Positions 17,028-25,703 of a stretch of DNA of 64,000 nucleotides are shown piece by piece. Origin of the DNA: Anaerolineae bacterium. GTDB lineage: Bacteria; Chloroflexota; Anaerolineae; Aggregatilineales; Phototrophicaceae. The stretch lies in the NCBI GenBank assembly GCA_019912965.1, contig JAIOHM010000105.1, forward strand, positions 62,001-126,000, in the 5' to 3' direction. Within the stretch, counting starts at the first letter, position 1; every line of letters starts with the position of its first letter. Below the pieces are notes generated by a model, which was not told the DNA's origin, made no database searches, and saw only the letters and a program-made list of their open reading frames with translations. The translations under genes were made by a program, and so were the position numbers.

Positions 17028-17334
17028 AAATGTCCAGCTTGCAATTGCTGAACAGCTTATCCGGCGTGGTATTGATGTTGTCACGGTTCGGGATTTGGGG
17101 TTGCTGGGGGATGAAGACATTAATCATTTGGCGCGGGCGACCAGACTCGAATGGGTTCTGTGTACCCATGATGTTGATTATATTGAATTGGCGTCGTCTG
17201 GTGTACAACATGCGGGTATCGTCATTGGGAAACAATACAAACATAGTATTGGCGATTGGGTGAGTTTCTTGGAGCTAGTGCATGGCGTTTATGAATCAGA
17301 CGAAATGCAAAATGTGATTGAGTATGTGAAATGA
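17002..17334 (+). CDS. DUF5615 PIN-like protein, probable toxin nuclease
   Basis: A 110-residue protein starting MKIRFYLDENVQ at 17002; the frame extending to 16942 lies inside the DUF433 gene. The PIN-like acidic residues are visible: LDENV near residue 8, GDEDI near residue 35 and THDVDY near residue 55, the DUF5615 (Mut7-C/VapC-related) arrangement. It is expected to be an RNase toxin neutralised by the DUF433 protein. Its stop overlaps the ATG of the nucleotidyltransferase gene by four bases. Confidence 0.82.
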   Translation: MKIRFYLDENVQLAIAEQLIRRGIDVVTVRDLGLLGDEDINHLARATRLEWVLCTHDVDYIELASSGVQHAGIVIGKQYKHSIGDWVSFLELVHGVYESDEMQNVIEYVK

Positions 17335-18176
17335 TCGAATCTCTCCAAATGGTTGCCCAATATATTGCAGACGACTACAGCGGCTTGCCAGAAGTGCAGG
17401 CAGTGGCGCTGGCGGGTTCTGTGATGGGTATGGGCGCAGATGCAGGTTCAGATATCGACCTTTACGTTTATGCTGAACCTGCTTTGAGTGTGGATGCCCG
17501 CCTGTCGATTGCCACCCGCCGTGCGACCCGCTACGCAGTAGATAACCAGTTCTGGGAAGCAGGCGACGAATGGCAGGAAACAGTTTCGGGTGTGGCGGTT
17601 GATGTGACGTTTCGTAGTCCCGCATGGATTGAAGATCAGCTAGATCGTGTGCTGGCGCGGTACGAGGCTTCAACGGGTTATTCGACCTGTTTCTGGTACA
17701 ACATCCTGAATGCACAAATCCTGTTTGACCGAAATAGATGGTTAAGTCAGCTTCAGGAACGGGCTAAACAGCCTTATCCTGATGCATTACGGTTGGCGAT
17801 TATCGCTAAGAATCATCCGTTGCTGCGGGATTTGTTGTTCTCTGCTTACTCGCATCAGATTGAGAAAGCCGTGAAACGCAATGATCTGGTCAGCGTGAAT
17901 CATCGGATAGCCGCATTTCTAGCCAGCTATTTCGATATTCTGTTTGCAGTGAATCGGCAGCTACATCCCGGCGAAAAGAAACTGATTGCTTTTGCTGAAC
18001 AGCGCTGTCCAAATCTGCCACAGGGTTTTCGACCGCAAATTGAGGCGCTGCTTCAAGCGGCAGCACAACCTGATGAACGAATGGGTCAAATTGTAAATGC
18101 ACTTGTAGATGATCTGGATGCACTGCTGGTTCTTGAAGGCTTTCAGATCAATGAACAGTTTCATAAAACAAGTTAA
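17331..18176 (+). CDS. Nucleotidyltransferase (DUF4037-like)
   Basis: A 281-residue protein with the Pol-beta-type nucleotidyltransferase signature: Gly29-Ser30 followed by Asp41 and Asp43 in GSDIDLYVY, and a third acidic site in VDVTFRSPAW. The C-terminal part is helical and resembles the DUF4037 helper domain. Its ATG overlaps the DUF5615 stop, making a three-gene overlapping unit with the toxin-antitoxin pair, and it ends 13 bases before the thiolase start. The target (nucleotide, protein, RNA or small molecule) cannot be predicted. Confidence 0.75.
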   Translation: MIESLQMVAQYIADDYSGLPEVQAVALAGSVMGMGADAGSDIDLYVYAEPALSVDARLSIATRRATRYAVDNQFWEAGDEWQETVSGVAVDVTFRSPAWIEDQLDRVLARYEASTGYSTCFWYNILNAQILFDRNRWLSQLQERAKQPYPDALRLAIIAKNHPLLRDLLFSAYSHQIEKAVKRNDLVSVNHRIAAFLASYFDILFAVNRQLHPGEKKLIAFAEQRCPNLPQGFRPQIEALLQAAAQPDERMGQIVNALVDDLDALLVLEGFQINEQFHKTS

Positions 18177-18189
18177 GGAGTTTAGTGTC

Positions 18190-19374
18190 ATGCGTGAAGC
18201 AGTGATTGTAGCCGCATCCCGTACCGCCATCGGCAAGGCCAAGCGCGGCCTGAGCAAAAACGTGCGCTCTGACGATATGGCGGCGGTGGTGATGAATGAA
18301 TTGATGCGTCAGACCGAGGGCAAGCTCGACCCAATGGAAATTGACGATGTGATTATCGGTTGTGCCATGCCGGAAGGCGCACAGGGTTTGAATTTTGCCC
18401 GTGTGATTTCGCTGCGCGCTGGACTGCCTGTTGAAGTGCCGGGGCAAACGGTGAATCGTTTCTGTTCCAGCGGTTTGCAGACAATTGCGATGGCCGCCGA
18501 ACGCATCATTGCTAACGGTGCAGATGTGATTATCGCAGGTGGGGCAGAAACCATGTCACTGGTTCCAATGAGCGGCTTCCGCATTAGCCCCAACCGCTAC
18601 ATGGCCGAAAACGCGCCCGAAGTCTACATGAGCATGGGACACACGGCGGAACATGTGGCCGACGAATTCAATGTCACCCGTGAAGATATGGATCAATTCG
18701 CTTACGAGAGCCATATGAAAGCGGGACTGGCGACTGACGCAGGCAAATTCAAAGAAGAAATCATCCCGTTCATGGTGGAAGATACCATTGTGGGCGAAGA
18801 TGGCAGACCGCAGACTGTGACCTTTATGTTGGATGAAGATGAACATTTGCGCCGTGAAACAACTGTCGAAGGCTTGGCAAAACTCAAACCCGTTTTTCGA
18901 CAGGGTGGGCGCGTGACAGCGGGCAACAGTAGCCCGTTGAGCGATGGCGCGGCAGGCGTTATCGTCATGGAAGCCGGTAAGGCGGCGCAGTTGGGCTTGA
19001 AGCCGCTGGCGCGTTTCGTCGGATTTAATGTGGCGGGTGTGCGTCCGGAAATTATGGGCGTTGGGCCGATCAATTCCGTGCCGCGTTTGCTCAAACGGGT
19101 TGGTATGAGCATGGATGACATTGATCTCGTAGAGTTGAATGAAGCCTTTGCCGCGCAGGCCCTCCCGGTCATCCGCAATCTGGAAATGAACCCGGAAAAA
19201 GTCAATGTTAATGGTGGCGCGATTGCTTTGGGACATCCGTTGGGCTGCACTGGGGCAAAACTGACCGTGCAGATTATCCACGAGATGAAGCGCCGTAACA
19301 GCAAATATGGCATGGTGACTATGTGTGTCGGCGGCGGTCAGGGCGCAGCAGGCATTTTCGAGAATGTGAATTAA
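18190..19374 (+). CDS. fadA: Acetyl-CoA acetyltransferase / 3-ketoacyl-CoA thiolase
   Basis: A 394-residue thiolase starting at ATG 18190 with AAGGAG upstream; the frame to 18109 lies within the preceding gene. Cys92 in NRFCSSGLQ is the acyl-accepting nucleophile. GGAIALGHPLGCTGAK supplies the catalytic His, and MCVGGGQG the second Cys. It performs the last step of beta-oxidation, releasing acetyl-CoA, and fits the FadN-type enzyme four genes upstream. Confidence 0.93.
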   Translation: MREAVIVAASRTAIGKAKRGLSKNVRSDDMAAVVMNELMRQTEGKLDPMEIDDVIIGCAMPEGAQGLNFARVISLRAGLPVEVPGQTVNRFCSSGLQTIAMAAERIIANGADVIIAGGAETMSLVPMSGFRISPNRYMAENAPEVYMSMGHTAEHVADEFNVTREDMDQFAYESHMKAGLATDAGKFKEEIIPFMVEDTIVGEDGRPQTVTFMLDEDEHLRRETTVEGLAKLKPVFRQGGRVTAGNSSPLSDGAAGVIVMEAGKAAQLGLKPLARFVGFNVAGVRPEIMGVGPINSVPRLLKRVGMSMDDIDLVELNEAFAAQALPVIRNLEMNPEKVNVNGGAIALGHPLGCTGAKLTVQIIHEMKRRNSKYGMVTMCVGGGQGAAGIFENVN

Positions 19375-19402
19375 CGACTAAAAATAGAGATTTGAACTTT
19401 AG

Positions 19403-19430
19403 AAAGGGCGGCTGAACAGTCGCCCCTTTT
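19403..19430 (+). terminator. Terminator hairpin after the thiolase gene
   Basis: AAAGGGCGGCT and AGTCGCCCCTTT pair imperfectly around GAAC, with TTTTAT following on the plus strand. It lies 28 bases past the thiolase stop and ends the beta-oxidation operon. The convergent aldehyde dehydrogenase ends just beyond. On the minus strand it opens AGGGGCGAC, resembling the GTAGGGGCG hairpin family. Confidence 0.7.
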
Positions 19431-19445
19431 ATATCCCCTCAAGAA

Positions 19446-21029
19446 TTATTTGGTCGTTTCCCCGTCTACAATGCGCCAGATGCCTAATGGATTGGCGTTT
19501 TGGAGTGCGGGGGGCATCAGGGCGTCCGGCATATTCTGGAATGCCACTGGACGCAGGAAACGCTGGATTGCGGTCATACCGACCGAGGTTGTCGCCGGGG
19601 CGGTCGTCGCTGGATATGGGCCGCCGTGCTGCATACTGTAAACCACCTCAACGCCCGTCGGGAATCCGTTCCACAGCAAACGCCCGACTTTTTCTCGCAG
19701 CAGATTGAAGATTTTTCCGGCGGTTTCCAGTTCGTTGTTTTCGGCATGGATGGTCGCTGTCAGATTGCCATGTAACGCCTGCACCGCCGCTTCCAGATCA
19801 GCCGTCGAATCGCACATCACAAACAATGTCACGGGGCCAAAATGCTCGGTTTGCAGCGCCGAATCCGCGATGAACGCCGCGCTGGTGGTTTGCAAAACGG
19901 TATTGGTGTAGCGGCAGCCTTCGCCGCTTGCCACTTCACCCCCGGTCAGTTTTTCCACCCTGCCACGTCCCAATGTCGCGCTGACCGCTTTTTCTAGCCC
20001 ACTGCCAATCTGTTCATTCAGCAGCACCCCCGGTTCGCGCGCCGCCATTTTGTCGCGCACCAAACCGATAAAGGCTTCGGTTTCAGCGCTTTTGAGCATC
20101 AAAATCAGGCCGGGATTGGTGCAGAACTGCCCAGCGCCGAGTGTCACTGAACCGACTAAACCTTCCGCCAGCGACTCAGCCCGCGCGCTAACTGCCCCCG
20201 GCAAAATCACCACCGGATTGATGCTGCCCATCTCGGCATAAACCGGAATCGGGCGTTCGCGTTTAGCGGCGGTGTCATAAATTGCCCGTCCCGCGCGTAA
20301 TGAACCTGTAAAGCCGACCGCATCTAGTTTCGGATGCCGCACCAATGTTTGCCCGACTTCGACTGTATTACCTTGTATCAGTGAGAACCAGCCCGTAGGG
20401 AAGCCGCATTTTTCAATTGCTTTATGAACCGCACCCGCGAATAGTTCGGAAGTTGCTGGATGACCGGGGTGCCCTTTCACGACTACCGGACAGCCTGCCG
20501 CCCATGCTGACGCAGTATCGCCGCCGCAGACTGCAAAGGCGAATGGAAAATTGCTGGCAGAAAAGACACCTACTACCCCAATCGGCAACAGCATCCGGCG
20601 GATGTCTGGGCGCGGCGCAGGCTGGCGGTCGGGTAGGGCAGTGTCAATAATCGCACCTACATATGACCCCTCGCGTAATAAATTGGCGAAAGCTCTTAGT
20701 TGCCCTGTTGTGCGTCCACGTTCTCCGGTCAGGCGTGGCAGACCAAGTGCCGTTTCCCAATCGGCTGTTTGTAGCAATTCGTCTCCCAATGCTTCGATCT
20801 CGGTGGCGACAGCATCCAGAAAATCTGCCCGTTTAGCAGTCGAATAATCCCGCGTGATCTCGAAGGCTTCAGCCGCTGCCGTAACCGCGCGGTCGATTTC
20901 TTCGGCAGTCGCGTTGTGGAACTGCACATCACCTGCTGTTCTGGTACGCGGGTTGAAACTGGCGAAAGTGGTGCTGCCCTGTGCGCTGGACGTTCCGGCG
21001 ATGAAGTTGAATCCTGTCAGGTTGGTCAT
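19446..21029 (-). CDS. Alpha-ketoglutarate semialdehyde dehydrogenase (2,5-dioxovalerate dehydrogenase)
   Basis: A 527-residue aldehyde dehydrogenase; I start it at ATG 21029 (MTNLTGFNF...), which gives the family length, while the longer frame to 21155 runs into the divergent SDR promoter. It shows the KGSADH-type opening (INFxAG-like FNFIAGTSSAQG and FASFNPRT), the catalytic Glu in YAEMGSINP and the nucleophile Cys in GAGQFCTNPG. This family oxidises 2,5-dioxopentanoate to 2-oxoglutarate, the last step of Weimberg-type pentose and hexarate degradation. The two 2-keto-3-deoxy-acid dehydratases nearby make exactly this intermediate. Confidence 0.88.
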   Translation of the reverse strand: MTNLTGFNFIAGTSSAQGSTTFASFNPRTRTAGDVQFHNATAEEIDRAVTAAAEAFEITRDYSTAKRADFLDAVATEIEALGDELLQTADWETALGLPRLTGERGRTTGQLRAFANLLREGSYVGAIIDTALPDRQPAPRPDIRRMLLPIGVVGVFSASNFPFAFAVCGGDTASAWAAGCPVVVKGHPGHPATSELFAGAVHKAIEKCGFPTGWFSLIQGNTVEVGQTLVRHPKLDAVGFTGSLRAGRAIYDTAAKRERPIPVYAEMGSINPVVILPGAVSARAESLAEGLVGSVTLGAGQFCTNPGLILMLKSAETEAFIGLVRDKMAAREPGVLLNEQIGSGLEKAVSATLGRGRVEKLTGGEVASGEGCRYTNTVLQTTSAAFIADSALQTEHFGPVTLFVMCDSTADLEAAVQALHGNLTATIHAENNELETAGKIFNLLREKVGRLLWNGFPTGVEVVYSMQHGGPYPATTAPATTSVGMTAIQRFLRPVAFQNMPDALMPPALQNANPLGIWRIVDGETTK

Positions 21030-21133
21030 AGTGTTTTCCCGGTTGATGGTTCGTGTTTGCTTTCGGTTATGCTGGATATAATAACGCGAATGTGTGGCTT
21101 GAAATAGTTCCTCATTTTTCAGGAGTCCAAAAT

Positions 21134-21901
21134 ATGCTTTCGGGAAAAGTAGCATTGGTCACAGGTGGGGCGGGCGACTTGGGCAATGAGATGGCGCTGC
21201 ATCTGGCGCAGGCGGGCGCTTCGGTTGCTATCTGGGATGTGAAACCGGAGTCCGATGCACTGGAACGGATTCGGCGTGTTAATCTGGTGGGAGGGCGTGT
21301 GTTGTACCAGCAGGTCGATATTCGTGATCGTAGGCCAGTCGAAGCAGCCTATGACCAGCTTATCGCCGAATTGGGTGGCTTGGATATTGTCTGTGCCAAC
21401 GCCGGCATTGTGGAGGCCGCGCCATTTCTGGAAATTACGCCGGAAAACTGGCAGCGCCATCTGGATATTAATCTGACGGGTTCGTTTCACGTTGGGCAGG
21501 CGGCGGCAAAACGCATGGTCAAGGCTGGCACGAAAGGCCGTATCATCTTTACGTCAAGCTGGGTTGCAGAAATCCCGTGGCCGGAAATTGCGGCTTATAC
21601 TGCTAGTAAAGCCGGCGTGAACATGCTCATGAAACAGATGGCGCGCGAATTGGCGGTTTATGGTATTCGTGTGAATGCGATTGCGCCCGGAATCGTCAAA
21701 GCCGGTTTAGCTGGGCGGCAGTTGGCCGACGAACCACAATATGCCGCGCGAGTAGCGAAGGTGATTCCGTTGGGCGATCCCGGCACTCCCGTTGAAATCG
21801 CGCAGGCTGTGGTTTATTTAGCCGGGCCACATGCTGAGTATATGACCGGTTCGATACTGCTGCTGGATGGGGGATGTTCGCTGTTCCAGTTTGACTCGTG
21901 A
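21134..21901 (+). CDS. SDR-family sugar or sugar-alcohol dehydrogenase
   Basis: A 255-residue short-chain dehydrogenase, ATG at 21134 with AGGAG before it. TGGAGDLGNEMA binds NAD(P), ANAG replaces NNAG, catalytic Ser is in FTSSW and Y-x3-K in YTASKAG. C-terminus MTGSILLLDGG is typical. Divergent from the ketoglutarate semialdehyde dehydrogenase and first in the plus-strand sugar-acid run, so oxidation of an aldose or polyol is likely. Confidence 0.85.
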   Translation: MLSGKVALVTGGAGDLGNEMALHLAQAGASVAIWDVKPESDALERIRRVNLVGGRVLYQQVDIRDRRPVEAAYDQLIAELGGLDIVCANAGIVEAAPFLEITPENWQRHLDINLTGSFHVGQAAAKRMVKAGTKGRIIFTSSWVAEIPWPEIAAYTASKAGVNMLMKQMARELAVYGIRVNAIAPGIVKAGLAGRQLADEPQYAARVAKVIPLGDPGTPVEIAQAVVYLAGPHAEYMTGSILLLDGGCSLFQFDS

Positions 21902-21954
21902 ATTTCCGGTTTGAGTCTTGCTTTTACCAATAACCAACGCAAAGGCACATCAAT

Positions 21955-23082
21955 ATGACATCCCAACTCCGTATTGGCCTCATCGGCTGCGGCGCGATTG
22001 CACAGATTATGCATATTCCCTATCTGCTTGATGACAACGAAAAATTTGACTTGGTTGCGCTTTCTGATCTGCATCAACCAACATTGGAAGCGGTGGCTAA
22101 TCAATACAGTATCGCCGGACGATACACTGATTGGCGCAGACTGATTGCCCGTGACGATATTGATGCAGTCGTGATCTGCCACAATGGTTCGCATAAGGAC
22201 AGCATCCTCGCCGCGTTGGATTCTGATAAGCATATTTTTGTCGAAAAGCCCATGACATGGAATTGGCGGGAAGCTGAAGAAGTTGCCATTCGCGCCGCGC
22301 AATCCAGCAAGATTGTGCAGGTCGGTTATCACAAACTGTATGACCCCGGCTTCCGTTATGCCAAGCAGGAACTCAACAAAATGCACGATGTGGGTTATGC
22401 CCGCATCACCGTGCTGCATCCGGCTAATGAATTGGGGCTTTCGCCGTATCGCATCCGGCGCGGAAACGGCATTATCAGTGAAGGTCATGTTGATCCCGGC
22501 GCATGGGAAGGGCAGGTACAAGGGCAGTTAGTAGGTTTTTCGGGCGGTGATCTGGAACCATTAGTTGATGAGGTTTTGGGGGCGCACAAAGATAACCCAA
22601 CCCTGCGGCTGGGCTTGGGCATCATCACCGTTAGCCTGATTCATCAGATTTATACGCTGTGGGGTTTCCTCGGTGCGCCGGAACGGGTTGTACATACCAG
22701 TTTTTGGCGCGAGGGCATGTCGATTCATGCCGAAGTTGAATATTCCGATTCGCTCCACTGCACCCTTGATTGGCATTTCTTGAGCCATCTAAAGGACTAC
22801 CGCGAAGAATATGCCTTTTATGGCAATCATGAACGGGTGATTATGCAGCTTCCTAGCCCATATTTCCGCAACTTCCCCAGTCCGGTTATCGTGCAGGGGG
22901 GCGAGGGTGAATTGGCTTGGGAAAAGCGTGTGACCGTGAATTATGAAGAAGCCTTCCGTGATGAGTTGCGAGCATTTTATGATAATGTGCAGCAGAATCG
23001 TCAGCCGGAATATGGCAGTGTGACTGATGCTGTACAGCATATGCGCTTTATGCAGCAGTTAATTGATGCAGCAGTGCGGTAA
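21955..23082 (+). CDS. Gfo/Idh/MocA-family oxidoreductase
   Basis: A 375-residue dehydrogenase. N-terminal Rossmann motif GLIGCGAIAQIMHIP at residues 8-22, then the catalytic-lysine motif EKP in FVEKPMTW near residue 97, and the alpha/beta C-terminal domain. Members oxidise hydroxyls of sugars, inositols and their acids with NAD(P). The C-terminal domain has a segment rich in Gly and Gln (WEGQVQGQLVGFSGG) that is not typical. It is the first of two adjacent genes of this family. Confidence 0.86.
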   Translation: MTSQLRIGLIGCGAIAQIMHIPYLLDDNEKFDLVALSDLHQPTLEAVANQYSIAGRYTDWRRLIARDDIDAVVICHNGSHKDSILAALDSDKHIFVEKPMTWNWREAEEVAIRAAQSSKIVQVGYHKLYDPGFRYAKQELNKMHDVGYARITVLHPANELGLSPYRIRRGNGIISEGHVDPGAWEGQVQGQLVGFSGGDLEPLVDEVLGAHKDNPTLRLGLGIITVSLIHQIYTLWGFLGAPERVVHTSFWREGMSIHAEVEYSDSLHCTLDWHFLSHLKDYREEYAFYGNHERVIMQLPSPYFRNFPSPVIVQGGEGELAWEKRVTVNYEEAFRDELRAFYDNVQQNRQPEYGSVTDAVQHMRFMQQLIDAAVR

Positions 23083-23110
23083 TCATTCAAGTTAAATTAT
23101 TGGGGGTGTT

Positions 23111-24214
23111 ATGACGATTCGGATTGGCATGATCGGCACAAGTTGGTGGGCAGATTCCATGTATCTGCCCGCATTGAAGAACCATCCACATGGGCAAGTT
23201 ACAGCTATTTGTGGACGTAACCGCGATACGGCGCAGAAAGTAGCCGATGAGTGGGGAATCCCGCAGGTTTATACCGATTACAATGCGTTGATCGACAGCG
23301 GCGATGTGCAGGCGATCATTATTTCAACGCCCAACGACACCCATTATCCAATTGCCATCCGCGCATTAGAAGCCGGGTTGCATGTCCTCTGCGAAAAACC
23401 GCTGGGTTTGACCTACGCCGAAGCCCGCCACATGGCCGAATTAGCCGAAGCCAAAGGTGTTAAACATTTGACGCCGTTCACTTACAGCCACATGCCCACT
23501 AACCGCTATGTCAAAGACTTGATTGATGGCGGCTACATCGGCAAACCCTACCATCTGAATTTACGCTATTATGCTGGCTATGGACGCAGCGGCGAATACT
23601 TTTGGCGTTTCGATGTAGGCAAGGCTGGCGCGGGTGCGGTTGGCGATATTGGTTCACATTTTCTGTATCTGGCAAGCTGGTATTATGGCAAAATTGCCAG
23701 CGTCTCCTGCCAGTTATCCTATAATGTCCCGCGACCACCTGTTGACGCATCCGGTCAGTCTTATACGGTTGGTGACGACGCAGCCATCATCACGCTGCAA
23801 TTCGAGAATGGCGCGCAGGGTGTGGTGCATGTAACCACGGCCGCGCATGAACCAACCCCTTTTGGGCAGACGCACCATATGGAATTTCACGGCTCAGAAG
23901 GCACACTTTATAACTTCTGTGACTGGAACACGGTGCAGCGGGTTTCCGGCGCGCGGCAGGGCGAAAAGATGCAGGAACATATCATTCCTGAAATTTATTG
24001 GGGCAGTGCCCGCCGCGATACTGTGCCGAACACCTACCAAGATGTGTTCCGCACACAGGATTTCATGGCGCGCGAATTCGTCACGGCGATTGCCGAAAAT
24101 CTGCCGCTGAAACCCGATTTTCATGATGGTGCATACATCCAGCGCGTGATTGAAGCGGCTGTGCAGAGTCATCATCAATGCTGTTGGGTCGATGTGGAGA
24201 GCGTCGGAGCATGA
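23111..24214 (+). CDS. Gfo/Idh/MocA-family oxidoreductase
   Basis: A 367-residue dehydrogenase of the same family as its upstream neighbour, but clearly a different subgroup. The Rossmann loop reads GMIGTSWWADSMYLP, a form with GTSWWA in place of GCGxxA. EKP is in CEKPLGLT near residue 98, and GDIGSHFLY carries the His and Asp usual in the active site. It ends in a four-base overlap with the next gene. Probable role in oxidising a sugar or polyol feeding the sugar-acid pathway. Confidence 0.86.
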   Translation: MTIRIGMIGTSWWADSMYLPALKNHPHGQVTAICGRNRDTAQKVADEWGIPQVYTDYNALIDSGDVQAIIISTPNDTHYPIAIRALEAGLHVLCEKPLGLTYAEARHMAELAEAKGVKHLTPFTYSHMPTNRYVKDLIDGGYIGKPYHLNLRYYAGYGRSGEYFWRFDVGKAGAGAVGDIGSHFLYLASWYYGKIASVSCQLSYNVPRPPVDASGQSYTVGDDAAIITLQFENGAQGVVHVTTAAHEPTPFGQTHHMEFHGSEGTLYNFCDWNTVQRVSGARQGEKMQEHIIPEIYWGSARRDTVPNTYQDVFRTQDFMAREFVTAIAENLPLKPDFHDGAYIQRVIEAAVQSHHQCCWVDVESVGA

Positions 24215-24900
24215 CGACCGAATCGGCGGAAGCTATCAAAGATTGGCTGCTTAAAGCCACAGAGCGAGATGGTAATCGGCTCGCATTGCGGTCTGCCTAT
24301 ATTGTGACCGTTCGTGGACGCAAAGTGATTGCCACCGCTTCAGGGTATACAGCCCATTTTTCGTGGCGTCTTCCATCCACTCTGATCGAGAAAGCACAAG
24401 AGGTCAATAACATTCGGATTGTTGATCTAGGTTTGGGGCTAAATTTGAAGGCTGTTCGTGATTGGCCCACTGCTGAAAGTGCCTTTGCCTTTCTTGTAGA
24501 GACATTTGATTTTGTGACGCCCATCCGCGTAAAAACGACTGATTTTCTGCATGTGATCGAACATATTCACAAAATGGGCAAGCGTCCTTCTAGTATAGAG
24601 ACTGCGGTTGCTAAACTGGAATTTCAGGAGATGCGGCTTTGTGTTTCCTGCAAGGAGCCATCAATTGCCCAGCCGATACTCACTGAATTTGATCTCATGC
24701 CCAAGCCTTTTACGATGCATGTGCAATCTGGGTATTTATTGGATGCGGCTTCGATCTTTCGCCCAGAGCGTTGGCTTAATCTGCATATCAAGTCCGATCC
24801 AAATATGCTGGCGATGGGAACGACAGGTGATAAACTCGCCGTGATAATGGGTATGCGTGTGGATGAAGACGAGGAGCAAAAAGATGCGGTTAGGTGGTAA
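24211..24900 (+). CDS. Unknown protein resembling part of the DNA sliding clamp
   Basis: A 229-residue protein starting at the ATG that overlaps the preceding stop (ATGA). The C-terminal part reads [15 protein letters not shown], then LNLHI, then [11 protein letters not shown], a spacing like domain III of the beta clamp DnaN (YLLDAL...  L.L..  ..LIMPMRV). The middle ([14 protein letters not shown]...[13 protein letters not shown]) could be another clamp-like module. It is too short for a full three-domain clamp and has extra charged residues at the end. Its end overlaps the next SDR gene by 17 bases, so it is locked into the sugar operon. Assignment is tentative. Confidence 0.4.
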   Translation: MTTESAEAIKDWLLKATERDGNRLALRSAYIVTVRGRKVIATASGYTAHFSWRLPSTLIEKAQEVNNIRIVDLGLGLNLKAVRDWPTAESAFAFLVETFDFVTPIRVKTTDFLHVIEHIHKMGKRPSSIETAVAKLEFQEMRLCVSCKEPSIAQPILTEFDLMPKPFTMHVQSGYLLDAASIFRPERWLNLHIKSDPNMLAMGTTGDKLAVIMGMRVDEDEEQKDAVRW

Positions 24901-25663
24901 AGTCGCCATTATCACAGGTGCGGCGCGTGGCATCGGCAGGGGAATCGCGCTGCGCTTTGCCAAAGAAGGCGCGAAAGTCGGCATTGTTGATCTGGATGTA
25001 GCGCAGTGTCAGACCGTTGTTGACGATATTAAATCAGCAGGTGGTGATGCGCTGGCGTTGGGCGCGGACATTGCCGATGAAGCACAGGTTGAACGCACTG
25101 TAACGAAAATGCGCGAACAGTTTGGTGTTGTTAATGTGCTGGTCAATAATGCTGCTGTGATGCCTGCTGGCCCATTGCACCTCACCACTCCAGCCGATTT
25201 TGACCGCTGTATTGCCGTTAATTTGCGTGGCACTTATCTGATGTGTCGCGCAGTGATTCCGGGTATGCTAGAAATCGGGAAGGGCAGTATCATCCACATG
25301 TCGAGCGTGACCGGAATTTTGGGTTTGCCGGGGTTAGCGGCTTATTCCGCCACTAAAGCTGGTTTATCTGGATTGGCGCGCGCCATGTCCACTGATTACG
25401 CGTGGCAGGGCATCCGTGTGAATGCGGTTGCACCGGGCACAATTGACTCGCCCATGCTGCATGATTTTCTGGCAGCGCAGCAGAATCCCGAACCGTTACG
25501 CCAGCAGTTCGACGCTATGCATCCCATTGGGCGCGTCGGGCAGATTGATGAGGTTGCCAGTGTATTTGTGTTTCTGGCCTCCGATGAATCCAGTTTTGTC
25601 ACCGGGGCAACCTACACTGTCGATGGCGGTTTGAGCGTAAAAGGCGAACAACCGCAGGATTAG
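24884..25663 (+). CDS. SDR-family dehydrogenase
   Basis: A 259-residue short-chain dehydrogenase, ATG at 24884 with GAGGAG upstream. [12 protein letters not shown] at residues 12-23, NNAA near residue 90, Ser in HMSSVTG, Y-x3-K in YSATKAG, and TYTVDGGLS near the end are all standard. It differs from the SDR at 21134 in its cofactor loop. In this operon it is likely to oxidise an aldose or aldonate-forming substrate. Confidence 0.85.
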   Translation: MRLGGKVAIITGAARGIGRGIALRFAKEGAKVGIVDLDVAQCQTVVDDIKSAGGDALALGADIADEAQVERTVTKMREQFGVVNVLVNNAAVMPAGPLHLTTPADFDRCIAVNLRGTYLMCRAVIPGMLEIGKGSIIHMSSVTGILGLPGLAAYSATKAGLSGLARAMSTDYAWQGIRVNAVAPGTIDSPMLHDFLAAQQNPEPLRQQFDAMHPIGRVGQIDEVASVFVFLASDESSFVTGATYTVDGGLSVKGEQPQD

Positions 25664-25703
25664 TTTTTGTGCATCATTACGATCCATTTATAGGAGCAAT
25701 AAA

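Noticed and set aside
18556-19281. 241-residue frame antisense to the thiolase
   Set aside because: Shadow frame with His/Phe-rich composition typical of antisense reading; thiolase motifs are intact on the other strand.
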